Shown here: piece by piece, positions 22,205-32,011 of the stretch
Layout of the letters: each line of letters opens with the position of its first letter
Numbering within the stretch: position 1 is the stretch's first letter
NCBI RefSeq assembly: GCF_014805625.2
Contig: NW_023998531.1
Coordinates: forward strand, 251,941-315,940
DNA from: Glossina fuscipes
Taxonomy: Eukaryota > Arthropoda > Insecta > Diptera > Glossinidae
DNA: 64,000 nucleotides
Direction: 5' to 3'
Notes under the pieces: generated by a model
Databases searched by the model: none
What the model saw: only the letters and a program-made list of their open reading frames with translations
Told to the model about the DNA's origin: nothing
Position numbers and translations under genes: made by a program

Positions 22205-22937
22205 GGAAGTTATGGTTAACCATATCAAACGCTTTGCTTAAATCTGTGTAAATAACATTTGTGCGAGAGCCACTACAAAAAGCCTTGAAAACATGATAGG
22301 TAAACTCTAACAAGTTGGTGACTGTAGATCGCCCTTTTCGAAAGCCGTGCTGGTGCGAAGAAATGTAAGAATTAATGGCAAAGGCCAAATGCTGAGTCAG
22401 AATACGCACGAACAACTTGGGCAAGACACTCAACTTGGCTATGCCTCTGTAGTTCTCAACAAATTGTCTATTTCCACTTTTGTGGATAGGAATAAGGAAA
22501 CTACTCTTCCAACATGAAGGGAAAACACCTAAATACAAGGACATGTTAAAAATCTTTGAGATCACACCACATAACTCGACAGCGCAAGATTTAAGTACAC
22601 ATGATGGAATTCCATCAGGTCCAGGCGAACAACTGTATTTTAGAGAACTCAACCCTTTGAAAACATCATCTTCCGAAATAACCAAGTTAGGTATTGAAAC
22701 CGAGTTAGTTATAGGATAAGGGTAGTTTGCTGATAAATCGAAATTAGCAATCGAAAAGTTTCGTCGGAAATACTCAGCAAATAGATTTGAGATATCAAAA
22801 TCATCCGAGGAACCAGAGCCATTAAAAGAAACATGAGAGGGATATGTGGAAATTTTTCTTTTAGAGTTAACAAATTTAAAGAAGAATTTAGGATTAGCAA
22901 ACAGAGAGGATTTAATGAATCTTTATATGCGGTGATA
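22205..22937 (-). mobile_element. Inverted RT fragment of the same non-LTR family
   Basis: Read on minus from 22937 it repeats the RT lead-in (about 86-90% like the plus copy by eye). It then runs on through GPDGIPSCVLKSCAVELCG into RT motifs missing from the plus copy: SSFLIPIHKSGNRQFVENYRG, SVLPKLFVRIL, QHGFRKGRSTVTNLLEF and motif A IYTDLSKAFDMVNH with its Asp intact. It ends at 22205. The part 22584-22937 is the inverse of about 21867-22204, giving a fold-back with ~340-bp arms and a ~380-bp loop. It is open from 22685 to about 22206. Confidence 0.88.
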
Positions 22938-23227
22938 TGCAAAAAGTGGACCTACATGGTTAGAAATTGACAAAGTTGATTTCTTTGTCAATTCACTTTT
23001 ATAAACCATTTTTCACCACGAAATATTGAAAATTATATCTTTTCACTATACAAAGATCCAGATTTCGTATGAAAAGTTACATTGGAGCGGGTTGACAAAA
23101 TTGCCCCAGCTGAATTAAATTTTTCATACCAATTTAGAATGTCCAAATGCTATCAGAGAGCGAGCTTTGTCGATAAATTTTGATATTGATAAAATAATAA
23201 TGATAATAATGATTATTGACATATATA

Positions 23228-23540
23228 TAATGTATTATTTCTCCTATAACCACTTTTCAAATGATGGGAAGTGATCGGAAAAGTGGACCGATCCACACCA
23301 TTTTCCACAGCGTTCTTCCTGTCGCAAAGCATCAAACTTCATCAAAATATCCCAAAAATTTCAACCTATACCGACAGGCAGGGAAATGGACAGAGAAGCT
23401 TAGATCGATTGAAAAAACGATTCTGGATTGTTCGTTATAATAAAAGGTGGGTCTATTTTAAGCCCTACTGGATGTTAAATACGATCCTACCCCAAGTGGT
23501 GCAATAAAGATAGTTTACATTTTTCTCCTATCGTGTCGAT
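23228..23540 (-). repeat. Dispersed mini-me-like repeat, minus orientation
   Basis: Reverse-strand reading gives CTTAAAATAGACCCACCTTT (23462 downward) and a GTCCATTTCCCTGCCTGTC block (about 23375-23393) preceded by ATCGATCTAAG. The same blocks occur on plus at 57.8 kb and 62.5-63.4 kb. The GTCY-rich block and TA runs resemble dipteran mini-me retroposons. Confidence 0.5.
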
Positions 23541-23659
23541 GAAAATTTATTGCCCGATAAGTGCTTTATGAGGCGCTTTTACAATGCCATTTGCGAGGTG
23601 GCGGGGCATATGAAAATGCCGCGGATAACTTATGTGGATCAGGTCACGTTTGGATACAA

Positions 23660-24276
23660 ATGAACTGTGCGGTTTCGGATGATGGCCACTATCGAGAAAG
23701 TTTATTGTCGGAAAAGAATAATGGTAAACAAGAAAATTTTGGTAAAGGTGATGATATCAATAACGACGAGTTTAAAGAAAATCGCATTCAAAAATCTAAT
23801 TCGGTAAACAATTTCTTATATTTTCGTAAATTATTGAATTACATCCGTACATTCAAACTTGAATAAGCAAATAAATGTTTTTAATTTAGGTGAAATTTCT
23901 AAACATGGCTTATTAGTACATCTAGCCAATCCCCGTCTGAGCCAACGCGATCGTGAAGCCATCATGCGGTACTTCTGTGGTCAACAGCAACAAATTTAGC
24001 AAACCTTCCAAACTCAAATCGATATGATTTTGAATAATATATTAATAAATCATTACAAACTCTTCAAAATTTGACTATCGTGCAGCAAAACTTGCATACA
24101 CAAGTTGGTGGTAAGCGCTTCCCCGCTATGTAACCTATGACGTTTGAAGAGCTGCAGAGTCATGCTAACATGCTTATGCAAAATGCTTTAATGAAACGAC
24201 GAATTGAAGAGCAGAATAATTTGGGTCTGAAAAAGCTATTGAATGCTGCAGCCGTCCAACAACAACATATTCAGCA
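23660..24276 (+). pseudogene. Gln-rich gene fragment with intron, decayed; 4E-T possible
   Basis: An exon-like frame to 23802 (SDDGHYRESLLSEKNNG, ending KSNS) is followed by donor GTAAAC, an 87-bp intron and acceptor TTTAATTTAG at 23889. Joining keeps the frame: GEISKHGLLVHLANPRLSQ, DREAIMRYFCGQQQQ. An in-frame TAG (about 23998) and frameshifts follow, then VQQNLHTQVGGKRFPAM, another stop, and MTFEELQSHANMLMQNALMK, KRRIEEQNNLGLKKLLNAA, QQQHIQQ. The layout (helical Gln-rich blocks) faintly recalls the C-terminus of the eIF4E transporter 4E-T, but I cannot confirm that. The intron shows a DNA-level copy. The last block runs in frame into mitochondrial sequence. Confidence 0.5.
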
Positions 24277-24607
24277 AATATTTATAGCAGGTTTAGGAGC
24301 TAATTATGAATTTGATTTTAAAAAAATTATTGCTTTATCTACTTTAAGACAATTAGGGTTAATAATAAGAATTTTGTCTATGGGTTATATAAAATTAGCA
24401 TTTTTTCATTTATTAACTCATGCTTTATTTAAAGCTTTATTATTTATATGTGCAGGGGCAATTATTTATAATATAAATAATAATCAAGATATTCGTTTAA
24501 TAGGAAGATTAAGAATTTCTATATCTTTAACTTCTTCTTGTTTTAATATTGCTAATTTAGCTTTATGTGGAATGCCTCTTTTAGCAGGATTTTATTCTAA
24601 AGAATAA
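24277..24607 (+). pseudogene. ND5: NUMT: mitochondrial ND5 fragment in nuclear DNA
   Basis: ND5 is a proton-pumping subunit of respiratory complex I. The frame holds LGANYEFDFKKIIALSTL, LAFFHLLTHALFKALLF, CAGAIIYNINNNQDIRL and ALCGMPLLAGFYSKE, the conserved antiporter-like core of insect ND5 (about 105 of roughly 575 residues). AGA codons fall where insect ND5 has Ser (TLRQLG, IIRILSMG), as expected if it evolved under invertebrate mitochondrial code, where AGA is Ser and ATA is Met. Base composition is mitochondrial. It ends at a TAA after FYSKE. It is fused in frame to the Gln-rich fragment before it. Confidence 0.93.
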
Positions 24608-24943
24608 CTAGATATAACTAGAGAATTAAATTTTTTTTCAATAAATTATTTAAGAGATGAAGGGTGAATTAGAGGTTCTTGTTGCGTTGTCGGTGTTTCA
24701 ATACGTGTGTGTGATATGCGTGCCTTTTAAATGCAATCTTATTGAAATTTGATTTCTTATTAAATAATGGTCTTACTACACATTGATATTTAAATGCTTT
24801 TGCACCTTAATTTGTACTAATGACGCGTGCATACATTTGTATTCATTATAATATCTTTATATCTCATCCTGATTTTGATAAAAGGTGTTGGCCTTATATT
24901 TATAACAATGCGTTTAAATCCGTTACTAATATTTGGCATACAG
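24608..24943. other. No gene recognised; intron-like sequence before helicase exon
   Basis: AT-rich sequence ending in a plausible acceptor (TTTGGCATACAG) for the helicase exon at 24944. Confidence 0.35.
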
Positions 24944-25897
24944 ATATCTCGAATTTTTAAATTTAATTGATTTGGAGTTACCCATCGGAAGCTTCAATAT
25001 ACCCGAACGATTAAAACGGGCGTATCTTACTTTGAGTTACAAGAAGGACATGTTGGAAAACATTGAATATGTGTTCCCGACTCTTAAAGAAGAATTGAAC
25101 ATAAGTAACTACGTGAATCGCTTTCAAACACTGTTATATTTGGAAGAGATTGAGTGCTTTGTCAATTTTCGAAAGTATGACCGTGAACGAGCGCATTTCA
25201 CACGTGAGAAAGAATATTTAGCTCTGACCATAGAAAATGAAAAGCTTTCCGAATGTCGTCCTTCGTTGGTAATTAGAGACATTGTTAAAGCCGAAAATCC
25301 CTGTGCCGACGGCAAAAATGCTAAACGCATGTATGAAGGAGTGATTCACAAAGTACTTTTCGATCGCATTCTGCTTAAATTCGATGCCAACTTTCAGCAA
25401 AAATATAATGGCGAAGATTATCGTTTAGAATTTTACTTCTCCCGGTATGGCTACCGGAAACACTACCACGCCGTCTTACGAGCGGTTAAGAATTTAGGCG
25501 AACAGTTCTTGTTTCCATCCGGAGCACAGACGCGTGGATGCTGACAATTGGATATACGGGTAGATGATGAGGAAAACCTCCTGTTAGGCAGTTACCAGTG
25601 TAAATGGCACAATTGCATACTGAACTCTATACAGAGAAAAGCCATAGCAAATATACTACGAGGAGAAGTTTACAACATGCCATACGTGTTTTTGGGACCC
25701 CCCAGCACAGGAAAAACTGTAACGCTAGTGGAGAGCACTTTGCAAATTTTTAAACTGATACCCAGTGGACATCTACTTGTAGGCACACCTTCTAATAGTT
25801 GTGCTGATTTAATAACAACGCGTTTGATTGAATCCGATGTACTCAAAATGGGTCAGTTTATATCTCTAGTGTCCCATAATCAAGTCGAAAAAGAACT
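24944..25897 (+). pseudogene. armi: Armitage/MOV10-like RNA helicase, N-terminal half
   Basis: Exon after acceptor CATACAG. The N-terminal part shows LPIGSFNIPERLKRAY, NYVNRFQTLLYLEEIE, EYLALTIENEKLSECRPS, VIHKVLFDRILLKF and RLEFYFSRYGYRKHYHA, the pre-helicase beta-barrel region typical of MOV10 proteins. The core begins LNSIQRKAIANILRG and Walker A GPPSTGKTVTLVE (GPPGTGKT in most relatives), then LLVGTPSNSCADL and SLVSHNQVEKELI. An in-frame TGA at 25542-25544 breaks it, with the same frame continuing. It stops at ELI, where a transposon tail starts. The missing continuation PEQLMPYC begins the minus-strand half at 21478. Upstream exons are not seen. Confidence 0.9.
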
Positions 25898-26956
25898 TAT
25901 TTGTTTATTTTTTGTTTATTTATTTATTTATTTATTCTAGTTATACTAGAAACTAAACAAATAACAGTCGAGTTCAATTGGCTCTTAATGCAAAACTTAT
26001 ATTAATTAATAATAAAATTTAGTATAAGTACAATAAAACAAACAAGAAGAAAAAAAAAGAAAAAGAAAAAAAAGCATGTACACTATCAGCATAGGGACAC
26101 ACTTACAACCGGTACAGAACCAAATTGCAAATGAACCCCTAAACCATCGCAAACATGCATAAGCCTGGCAACCGATAATAAATTGTCAATAATTCATTTT
26201 CGAAACGTAACGATTTTTTAGGATAAAAGCTAATTTAAATACGGCAGGTAAATCGCGCGTTTTAAGCAATGTTGCTTTAATGGACTTTAAAGAGTCCGAC
26301 AACGAGAATAACTGGTAGACGTCATTTAGGTTCTTGCAAACGACTCTGAGCGGATTGAACAGCTCATAATTAAACTTACACTGACTAAGCTTAACTAAGA
26401 TAAAGTGCCTAGAGAAGCGGTTAGGGACATTAAAGCTTATTTCACCAAGTAATGAAGGCGAGTCAATAGCACCATTTGTTACTTTAATTAGAAAGGAAAC
26501 GCCAAGAACAAATCTACGTTTGTCAAGAGACGGTAGGGACAGCAGAAGCAACCTACTTTCATACGGAGGAAGAGAGACAATCGGATCCCAACCCAAATTT
26601 CTAAGGGCAAACAGCAAGAATTGCTTTTGAACAGATTCAATTGAATCTACGTAGCACCTATATGAAAGAGACCACACAACTGAGGCATACTCGAGTATGG
26701 GTCTAACCAAACACATGTACAGTCTTTTCGTAATGTAGGGATCATCAAACTCTTTGGACCACCTTTTTATAAAACCAAGCGCGGACCTAGCTTTGCTAAT
26801 CGAGAGCTCAATATGCAAGTTAAAACGTAACCTATGGTCAAATAGAACGCTTAAATCTGTAATCGAATCGACGTCCTCCAACTTATGCGAATCTATGAAA
26901 TACTGAGTAATGAATGACTTTCTTCTTGAGAATGAAAGCTTCTTACATTTACTCAT
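25898..26956 (-). mobile_element. Non-LTR retrotransposon 3' end (RT C-terminal domain, 3'UTR, TAAA tail)
   Basis: On minus, 26956-26186 encodes 256 residues of the RT thumb and C-terminal domain: SKCKKLSFSRRKSF, VLFDHRLRFNLHIELSISKA, PYITKRLYMCLVRPILEYAS and RRFVLGVSFLIKV. A 3'UTR of about 250 bp follows, then (TAAA)n written as TTTA on plus at 25912-25938, directly abutting the interrupted helicase codon. Orientation relative to the helicase is antisense, the same as the 5' piece at 21477. The two are plausibly the two ends of one insertion. Confidence 0.88.
25951..25990. repeat. 40-bp segment repeated at 55359-55398
   Basis: AACTAAACAAATAACAGTCG followed by AGTTCAATTGGCTCTT, within the 3'UTR of the non-LTR element. 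The copy at 55.4 kb differs by one base. Confidence 0.9.
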
Positions 26957-27281
26957 TTGAAAGATAGATTAACAAACAATGCACCCAAACCGCTAATATA
27001 TCAATTGATTTCACTATATATTTAAATACTGTCAATTCCAATTTGGAACCTCAAAAATTATATTGCAAAAATTGTTAATTTTCACTACTTTTTCAACGTT
27101 TTTTCCCAAAAACATTTGACAGGCAGCAAAAAAATAAAACCAGATTCATGATTAGTACAAGGAAACAGCAGGGAAAACCTGCAGCTAAAGATAGCAATTA
27201 CAAAAAAAACTTTGTAGACAAATCAACGATTTACGATAGGTACGACGAGATATACTTATGATCAAAGAAGTTAATACTAAC
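26957..27281. other. No gene recognised
   Basis: AT-rich junction between the retrotransposon end and the exon on minus. It may hold the right edge of the proposed inversion. Confidence 0.3.
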
Positions 27282-27738
27282 CTGATTGTTCGATACGTTG
27301 TCCCATTTCTTGGTTGCTTTCAAATCGTGTTGTAAACTGTTAAAAGAGCTTCCAGAAACCACTGTTTCTAATTTAATTTCCAAATGCAAAGTCGTTTGAA
27401 GCAGTTCTGTTGATTCCTCGGAATCCGCAGTAAATTGATTGGCCTCCTTTTAGGTGATATCATTCGTTGCTAAAGGTGATTGAGGTTTTTTCTTTTCCTC
27501 AGGTGTTGGCGGCGGCGAAGGTGGCGTTGCCATCCTAACACCTTTATATTTAGTTAAGTTAATACCGAGGCAATCTAGAACTATCTTCGAACGTCTCTGT
27601 TTTTTCAGGCTTATCTGATTTCTGTATATCATCACCATCGTAACTTGACATCGCACCTACGCCATTTTCTTCACTTGACAAAATGCGAGCTGCTGTTTCT
27701 GTTTCATTAGTCCCATTAGTTTTTTCCACAAACGACAT
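27282..27738 (-). pseudogene. First coding exon of an unrecognised gene, broken
   Basis: On minus, ATG at 27738 starts MSFVEKTNGTNETETAARIL, an acidic Ser/Thr-rich stretch to about FEDS. The frame then shifts by one base to INLTKYKGVRMATPPSPP, PTPEEKKKPQSPLATNDIT. A TAA (27452-27450) is followed in the same frame by KEANQFTADSEESTELLQ, LHLEIKLETVVSGSSFN and KATKKWDN, ending at donor GTTAGT after AATCAG (27282). The even composition and clean donor suggest a real exon that has decayed by one frameshift and one stop. I do not recognise the protein. Confidence 0.45.
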
Positions 27739-30000
27739 TTTAAACTTATAGTGTAAAATTTTATTTTTTGCTTTTATGGAATTTTTCTGATTTACAATTC
27801 TCAAATTTTACGCAGCGAATTTTTAAAAACACTAAAACACAATAACTTAAGAATAACTTCAAATGAATATGACTTTTTTCATCAAAAGGATTTTTTCCAC
27901 TTGTTTCTTAGGAAATTAAACTTTTGTGCAGTCTTTTCGAGCAGATCAAAACTTACAAATGGAGATCGCGAAAATGAACAATTACAATGAAAATTGGCGT
28001 TAAGTAACGCTTTTTGTTTTTGTTCCTTTTCATTAGTGTTGTTAAGCTACAAATGCGTTATAGCGTTTCTTGTATTAAATTTTTACGATCTTAGAAGTGG
28101 CAACGCATTTCTAATAGAAAAATCAGCTTTTTTATATTGGAAAACAGCGTTTGTAGATTACGTAGTCTACTATTTAATTTAGTTATAAATTGAAATTATT
28201 GTTATTGTAAAAATATGTAAAAATTATGAAAACTTTCCACTAATAAATTAAATTGAAACCTTATTATAAATGACTTTATAATTCAAATAATCCACACACG
28301 CTGTAATGTATCATTCAAAGTCTTAGGGTTAACTACCTCATGTATAAATAAATAAGGGGGGAAAAAAGGAAAAAAAGATCGTATGCCCCGCGAATAAGGA
28401 GCTTTTACTGCATATAAAAAAACTTTTCTCTCGCTTATTCGACGAGGAGTGTTTTTTACTAATTTAGGATAAATGTAAATCAATAGTTTTATTGATTTTT
28501 AAATATGTGCCTAACCTTTCACATGGTAAAGCATTAAGCTTATAAAGGCCATTTCCTATTTTTCCTTTCCTTTACTTTCCAACTTACATTTGGTGTTTCG
28601 GTATGTTACTGCACTTGGAGTTCTTCCTGTAAAATGTTTAAAGTTGGATGCGTTTAAATATTTATTTGTGGGAAGATTACCTATGAATCTTTCCCAAACT
28701 GTAAGTAAGTGTTATTGGAGTTTAGCCGTAAGCTGTTCGGCTTTAATGCGACAAGTCTGTCTGCTTCCTTGTAAGAGCTAGGTATGAAACAGTCCCTAGT
28801 AAAATTTATAGGGCGGCTGGAACGCCTATGAGTCTTTAGCGAATTGATACGCTTTTGAATTACTTTGATACAATTGCTTTATTCATATTTTGATGAGTTA
28901 TTTATACATAAATTCTTTGCTAAAGTTATGATTACATTGCTAAAGTTAATTGTTTTAATTGGCATTGCGCCTGGCATTGTATTGCATTGCAAAATGCAAT
29001 ACTCAGCCAGTTGAAGTGTGTAATAATTTTTATTTTTCTTTCAGCAAATAGTATTATGCTGAGTTTGCATGACACGCATATACCGATATGCGATCACACT
29101 ACACTATGAAGCATTTCTCCTTCTCCAAACCTAACAGACGTCTGTGATGTTTGTTGTAGATCCGTTGGTCGTGCTTTTTTACTTTCTGCGTATAAATTTT
29201 GGTAATCCTGTAAGTTTAGGGATTATGTCTGCAGTAATCCTCTCTGTCTGCGTAAGTGCCTAACTATGGACTTCATAGGTTTTAGGAGGAATCTTAAGAG
29301 TCACTTGAAGAGGATCGGAGGTTGTGACGGACGCACGTGTCATTGCTGAGCTACCTAGTTCGGTAAATATGAGACGGTTCTTAATTTATATCCCACGGAC
29401 ACTTCTCAGACCGTTACATTCAAAAGAAATACACGGGACTTACCCTGATAAGAGTAAACGGACGGACAAAATGTACTTATCGAACGGGCAGTTCATAAGT
29501 CATTTTGCACCTTACCGGAGCTATGGAATACTTCGGCCCATGATGTGCAACGGAAGGCCTTGCGATTGGTTTTGAGGACCTCTCAGCTACATTCCAATCA
29601 AGAGAAAAAAAAGTTTATATATTTGTGTTCGTAAATTTTATTCTTTATTCTAATAAAATATTCTTATTCTAATAATATTAGCAACTGTTTTATATTAGAT
29701 ACTAAATATATTCTGATACAAATAGACTTCATTTAGTATTTTTGAATTTCAAATACATTATTAGTTACACAATTTTTACATTATTAGTTACACAATTTTT
29801 TTTTCCGTAAATGAAATTCGGTCTGGACCGAATCTCTTATATCTATCAACGATATCCTAAAAAAGTGAGAAGTTTGCTCTAATTTGCTGACGATTTGCTC
29901 CAATTTACTGATAACTTACGGTTTAACTTGTATATTGAGGAGGGGTAGATATTACTTTACAAGTTGTGTAGCCGCATAGATGAGGAATTCCATTAAGCCC
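27739..30000. other. No gene recognised
   Basis: AT-rich to 29200, more balanced composition 29200-29580 (many ACGGAC/CGGAC motifs), but no family resemblance on either strand. Possible old element remains. Confidence 0.3.
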
Positions 30001-30058
30001 TCAGCCGACTTCTTACTGAATACTCGAAATTGTGGATTAACAAGCGGAAGTCGGCTGA
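30001..30058. repeat. 12-bp perfect inverted repeat
   Basis: TCAGCCGACTTC at 30001-30012 and GAAGTCGGCTGA at 30047-30058, with a 34-nt spacer, at the start of the MADF-like reading frame. Confidence 0.9.
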
Positions 30059-30930
30059 GTACGAATACGAGCAACTGGTCGCAAGATTAAATGAGGAGCT
30101 GGACCGTCCTGTATCCCAGAAGAAAGTGAGAGACTTCCTGAAACATGTGAGGCGGTATCTGAAAAAGCTGGAGAAGGGGTTGTCTCAGACGACATGCTAT
30201 TGCGCATACTTATGGTATGCCCCGAGTATCGAAAAAGAACTTGAGGAGTATATGGACATAATGGAGCAAGAAGAAGAAGAAGTCGCGCCGCATGTGAAGG
30301 ATTGCGATAGACTGCCGATTCCTGCCCTGAGCATCGAAAAAAACTCGAGGAGTATAAGGAGATAATGGTAAAAAAGGAGTCGCGTGGAAAAAGAACTCGA
30401 GGAGTATGTGGACATAATGGAGCAAGAAGAACAAAAAGTCGCGCCGCATGTGAAGAATTATACTATACCGCCGGAGTTGTGCTTACAGATGATCGACGAG
30501 GATTTTGACGGCCCGTGGACATCAGCGTAGGCGACGCAAAGAAGAGAAAGTCAGCGGTTCTAAGCTAAATCTCTCCCGGAACAAGCACTAGCAAACACCG
30601 AGGAACTTCGTGATATGCGCACTATTCACGACAGAATAGTGCAGCTTAGTTTCGACGACGTCTTTAAGTTCGTGAAGACGTCCACGAAAGGAGGACATGG
30701 TGCAAGGATGCGGCTACTGTAACGAGATGCCACGAAGACCAAGGCGCACAAAAAAGTCCTCGTGTTCGCAGTGCAGAGCTTATTGACAGACGAAGAATTT
30801 CACAGCGCCTTTGACATTTTTTACGCCGCCAAGCACCAATATTTAGTGGTACTGAACATCGGTAAGCGCCTACAGGCGACCATCATGTCGCGGGTTGCTT
30901 TCTTACTTCCTTTTATTTCTTTTGAACTTT
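30013..30930 (+). pseudogene. MADF-like acidic/basic protein, decayed, with internal duplication
   Basis: A GC-richer plus-strand frame reads LTEYSKLWINKRKSAEYEY, EQLVARLNEELDRPVSQKKV, RDFLKHVRRYLKKLEKG, AYLWYAPSIEKELEEYMDIM. The spacing of aromatic and basic residues resembles a MADF domain (short DNA-binding domain found in insect regulators and in Harbinger-type transposons). This is a weak call. The ELEEYMDIMEQEE...VAPHVK block (30235-30300) recurs in another frame at 30390-30455. Further open pieces follow: RDMRTIHDRIVQLSFDDVFK, a TAA near 30719, then the same frame with KVLVFAVQSLLTDEEFH, FDIFYAAKHQYLVVLNIG to 30930. Composition differs from all neighbours. A transposon-borne gene is likely. 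Confidence 0.35.
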
Positions 30931-30972
30931 AAGGAGAGGAGGGATAAGATTATTTCTTTATTCTAAGGAGTA

Positions 30973-31104
30973 GAGCCCTCCGCACATAAGCTTCTCCGTT
31001 CGTCAGAGTCTTCCACACATCAGCTCCTCCGCACATCAACTTCTCCGTGCGTCAGAGTGCTCCGCACATAAGCTTCCCCGTGCGTCAGAATCCTCTGCAC
31101 ATAA
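30973..31104. repeat. Minisatellite, ~33-bp unit
   Basis: GAGYCCTCCGCACATAAGCT followed by TCTCCGTGCGTCA, repeated four times (30973, 31006, 31055, 31088), with one unit enlarged to 49 bp by an internal partial duplication. GC-rich in an AT-rich region. Confidence 0.9.
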
Positions 31105-31105
31105 C

Positions 31106-31636
31106 AACGTCGAATATTCTAATTGGGACATTAAACGCAGTAAATTTCTGATACAATTATATATTTTAACGCAATGCCCATTACAAAAATTTGACGATAT
31201 ATCAGCGCATGTTAGAGCTAAAATTTTACAAATATGGCAACACAGCGTCTTAATTGAAAATGTCGGAGTTCCTTTTAAATTTCTTCATTTCTATAATTGG
31301 TTATATGGCATTAAAACAAATGATATTTCTTGATATCGACATGAAATACCGCTAAGAACTACCAGAACGTAAATAGGAGTAAAGGAAGAGCCCTTTTACG
31401 AATTGTAATGAAAACCGCATCAAAACGAGTAAATTAAATATGCCTGCCATAAAAATGTTGAAGCGTTTAACAAGGGCTTTGCCAAAAGTTTGTTTCCAAA
31501 AAAAGTGAAATGAAAAGTAAGAATACTTATAACATGCTTCTTTTTTATACAGCCTGACGAAGACTTTCAGTTATTGGAAATATCGTGGTATGCTGCATGC
31601 GAAACCCTTCGTAATCATCTTCCAACGTTTTCCTGA
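31106..31636 (+). pseudogene. Two coding-like segments of an unrecognised gene
   Basis: 31106-31333 is open for 75 codons without an ATG: EYSNWDIKRSKFLIQLYILT, QCPLQKFDDISAHVRAKILQ, WQHSVLIENVGVPFKFLHFY, NWLYGIKTNDIS and a stop. 31553-31636 follows an acceptor-like TTTTTTATACAG and reads PDEDFQLLEISWYAACETLR, NHLPTFS and a stop. Both have hydrophobic and aromatic spacing like a folded host protein. I do not recognise either, and whether they are one gene is unknown. Confidence 0.3.
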
Positions 31637-32011
31637 GAACATGTTTACGTTTTGTTTCTCCAGACATTTTCTCGAATAAACAAATTATTTTTTCCTCGTT
31701 CGAGATTGCATCACTTCAAAATAACCACTTTTTAAATTGAAGAATATGTACCGCCAAAGAACCTAAGCACACTTTCCCAGATGAAGGCGGGGGGGGCGCT
31801 TTGGTTGTGGGTTAATTCGTATTATGTAGCATATGATTCTCGTCACGTGCAAGTTATAAAAAAAAACCATCTTAGTAAAGGAATAATTAAAATAATGTCT
31901 TCACTGTTGGTATATTTTGAGAAGAGAATTTTTATCTCCTCGAATCGAGTAGGGATTCAATACCATTTCCGACGGTTTCTTACAAGATAATTGCAAATAC
32001 AATTTTTTTAG

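Noticed and set aside
22065..22719. Overlapping plus-strand frames with THDGIPSGPGE
   Set aside because: Antisense readings of the RT lead-in GPDGIPSCVLKS on minus.
30197..30449. Minus frames rich in Ser/Phe/Leu
   Set aside because: Antisense of the Glu-rich plus-strand protein.
31517..31552. 36-bp intron between GTAAGA and TATACAG
   Set aside because: Shorter than fly introns can normally be; used only as weak support for an acceptor.
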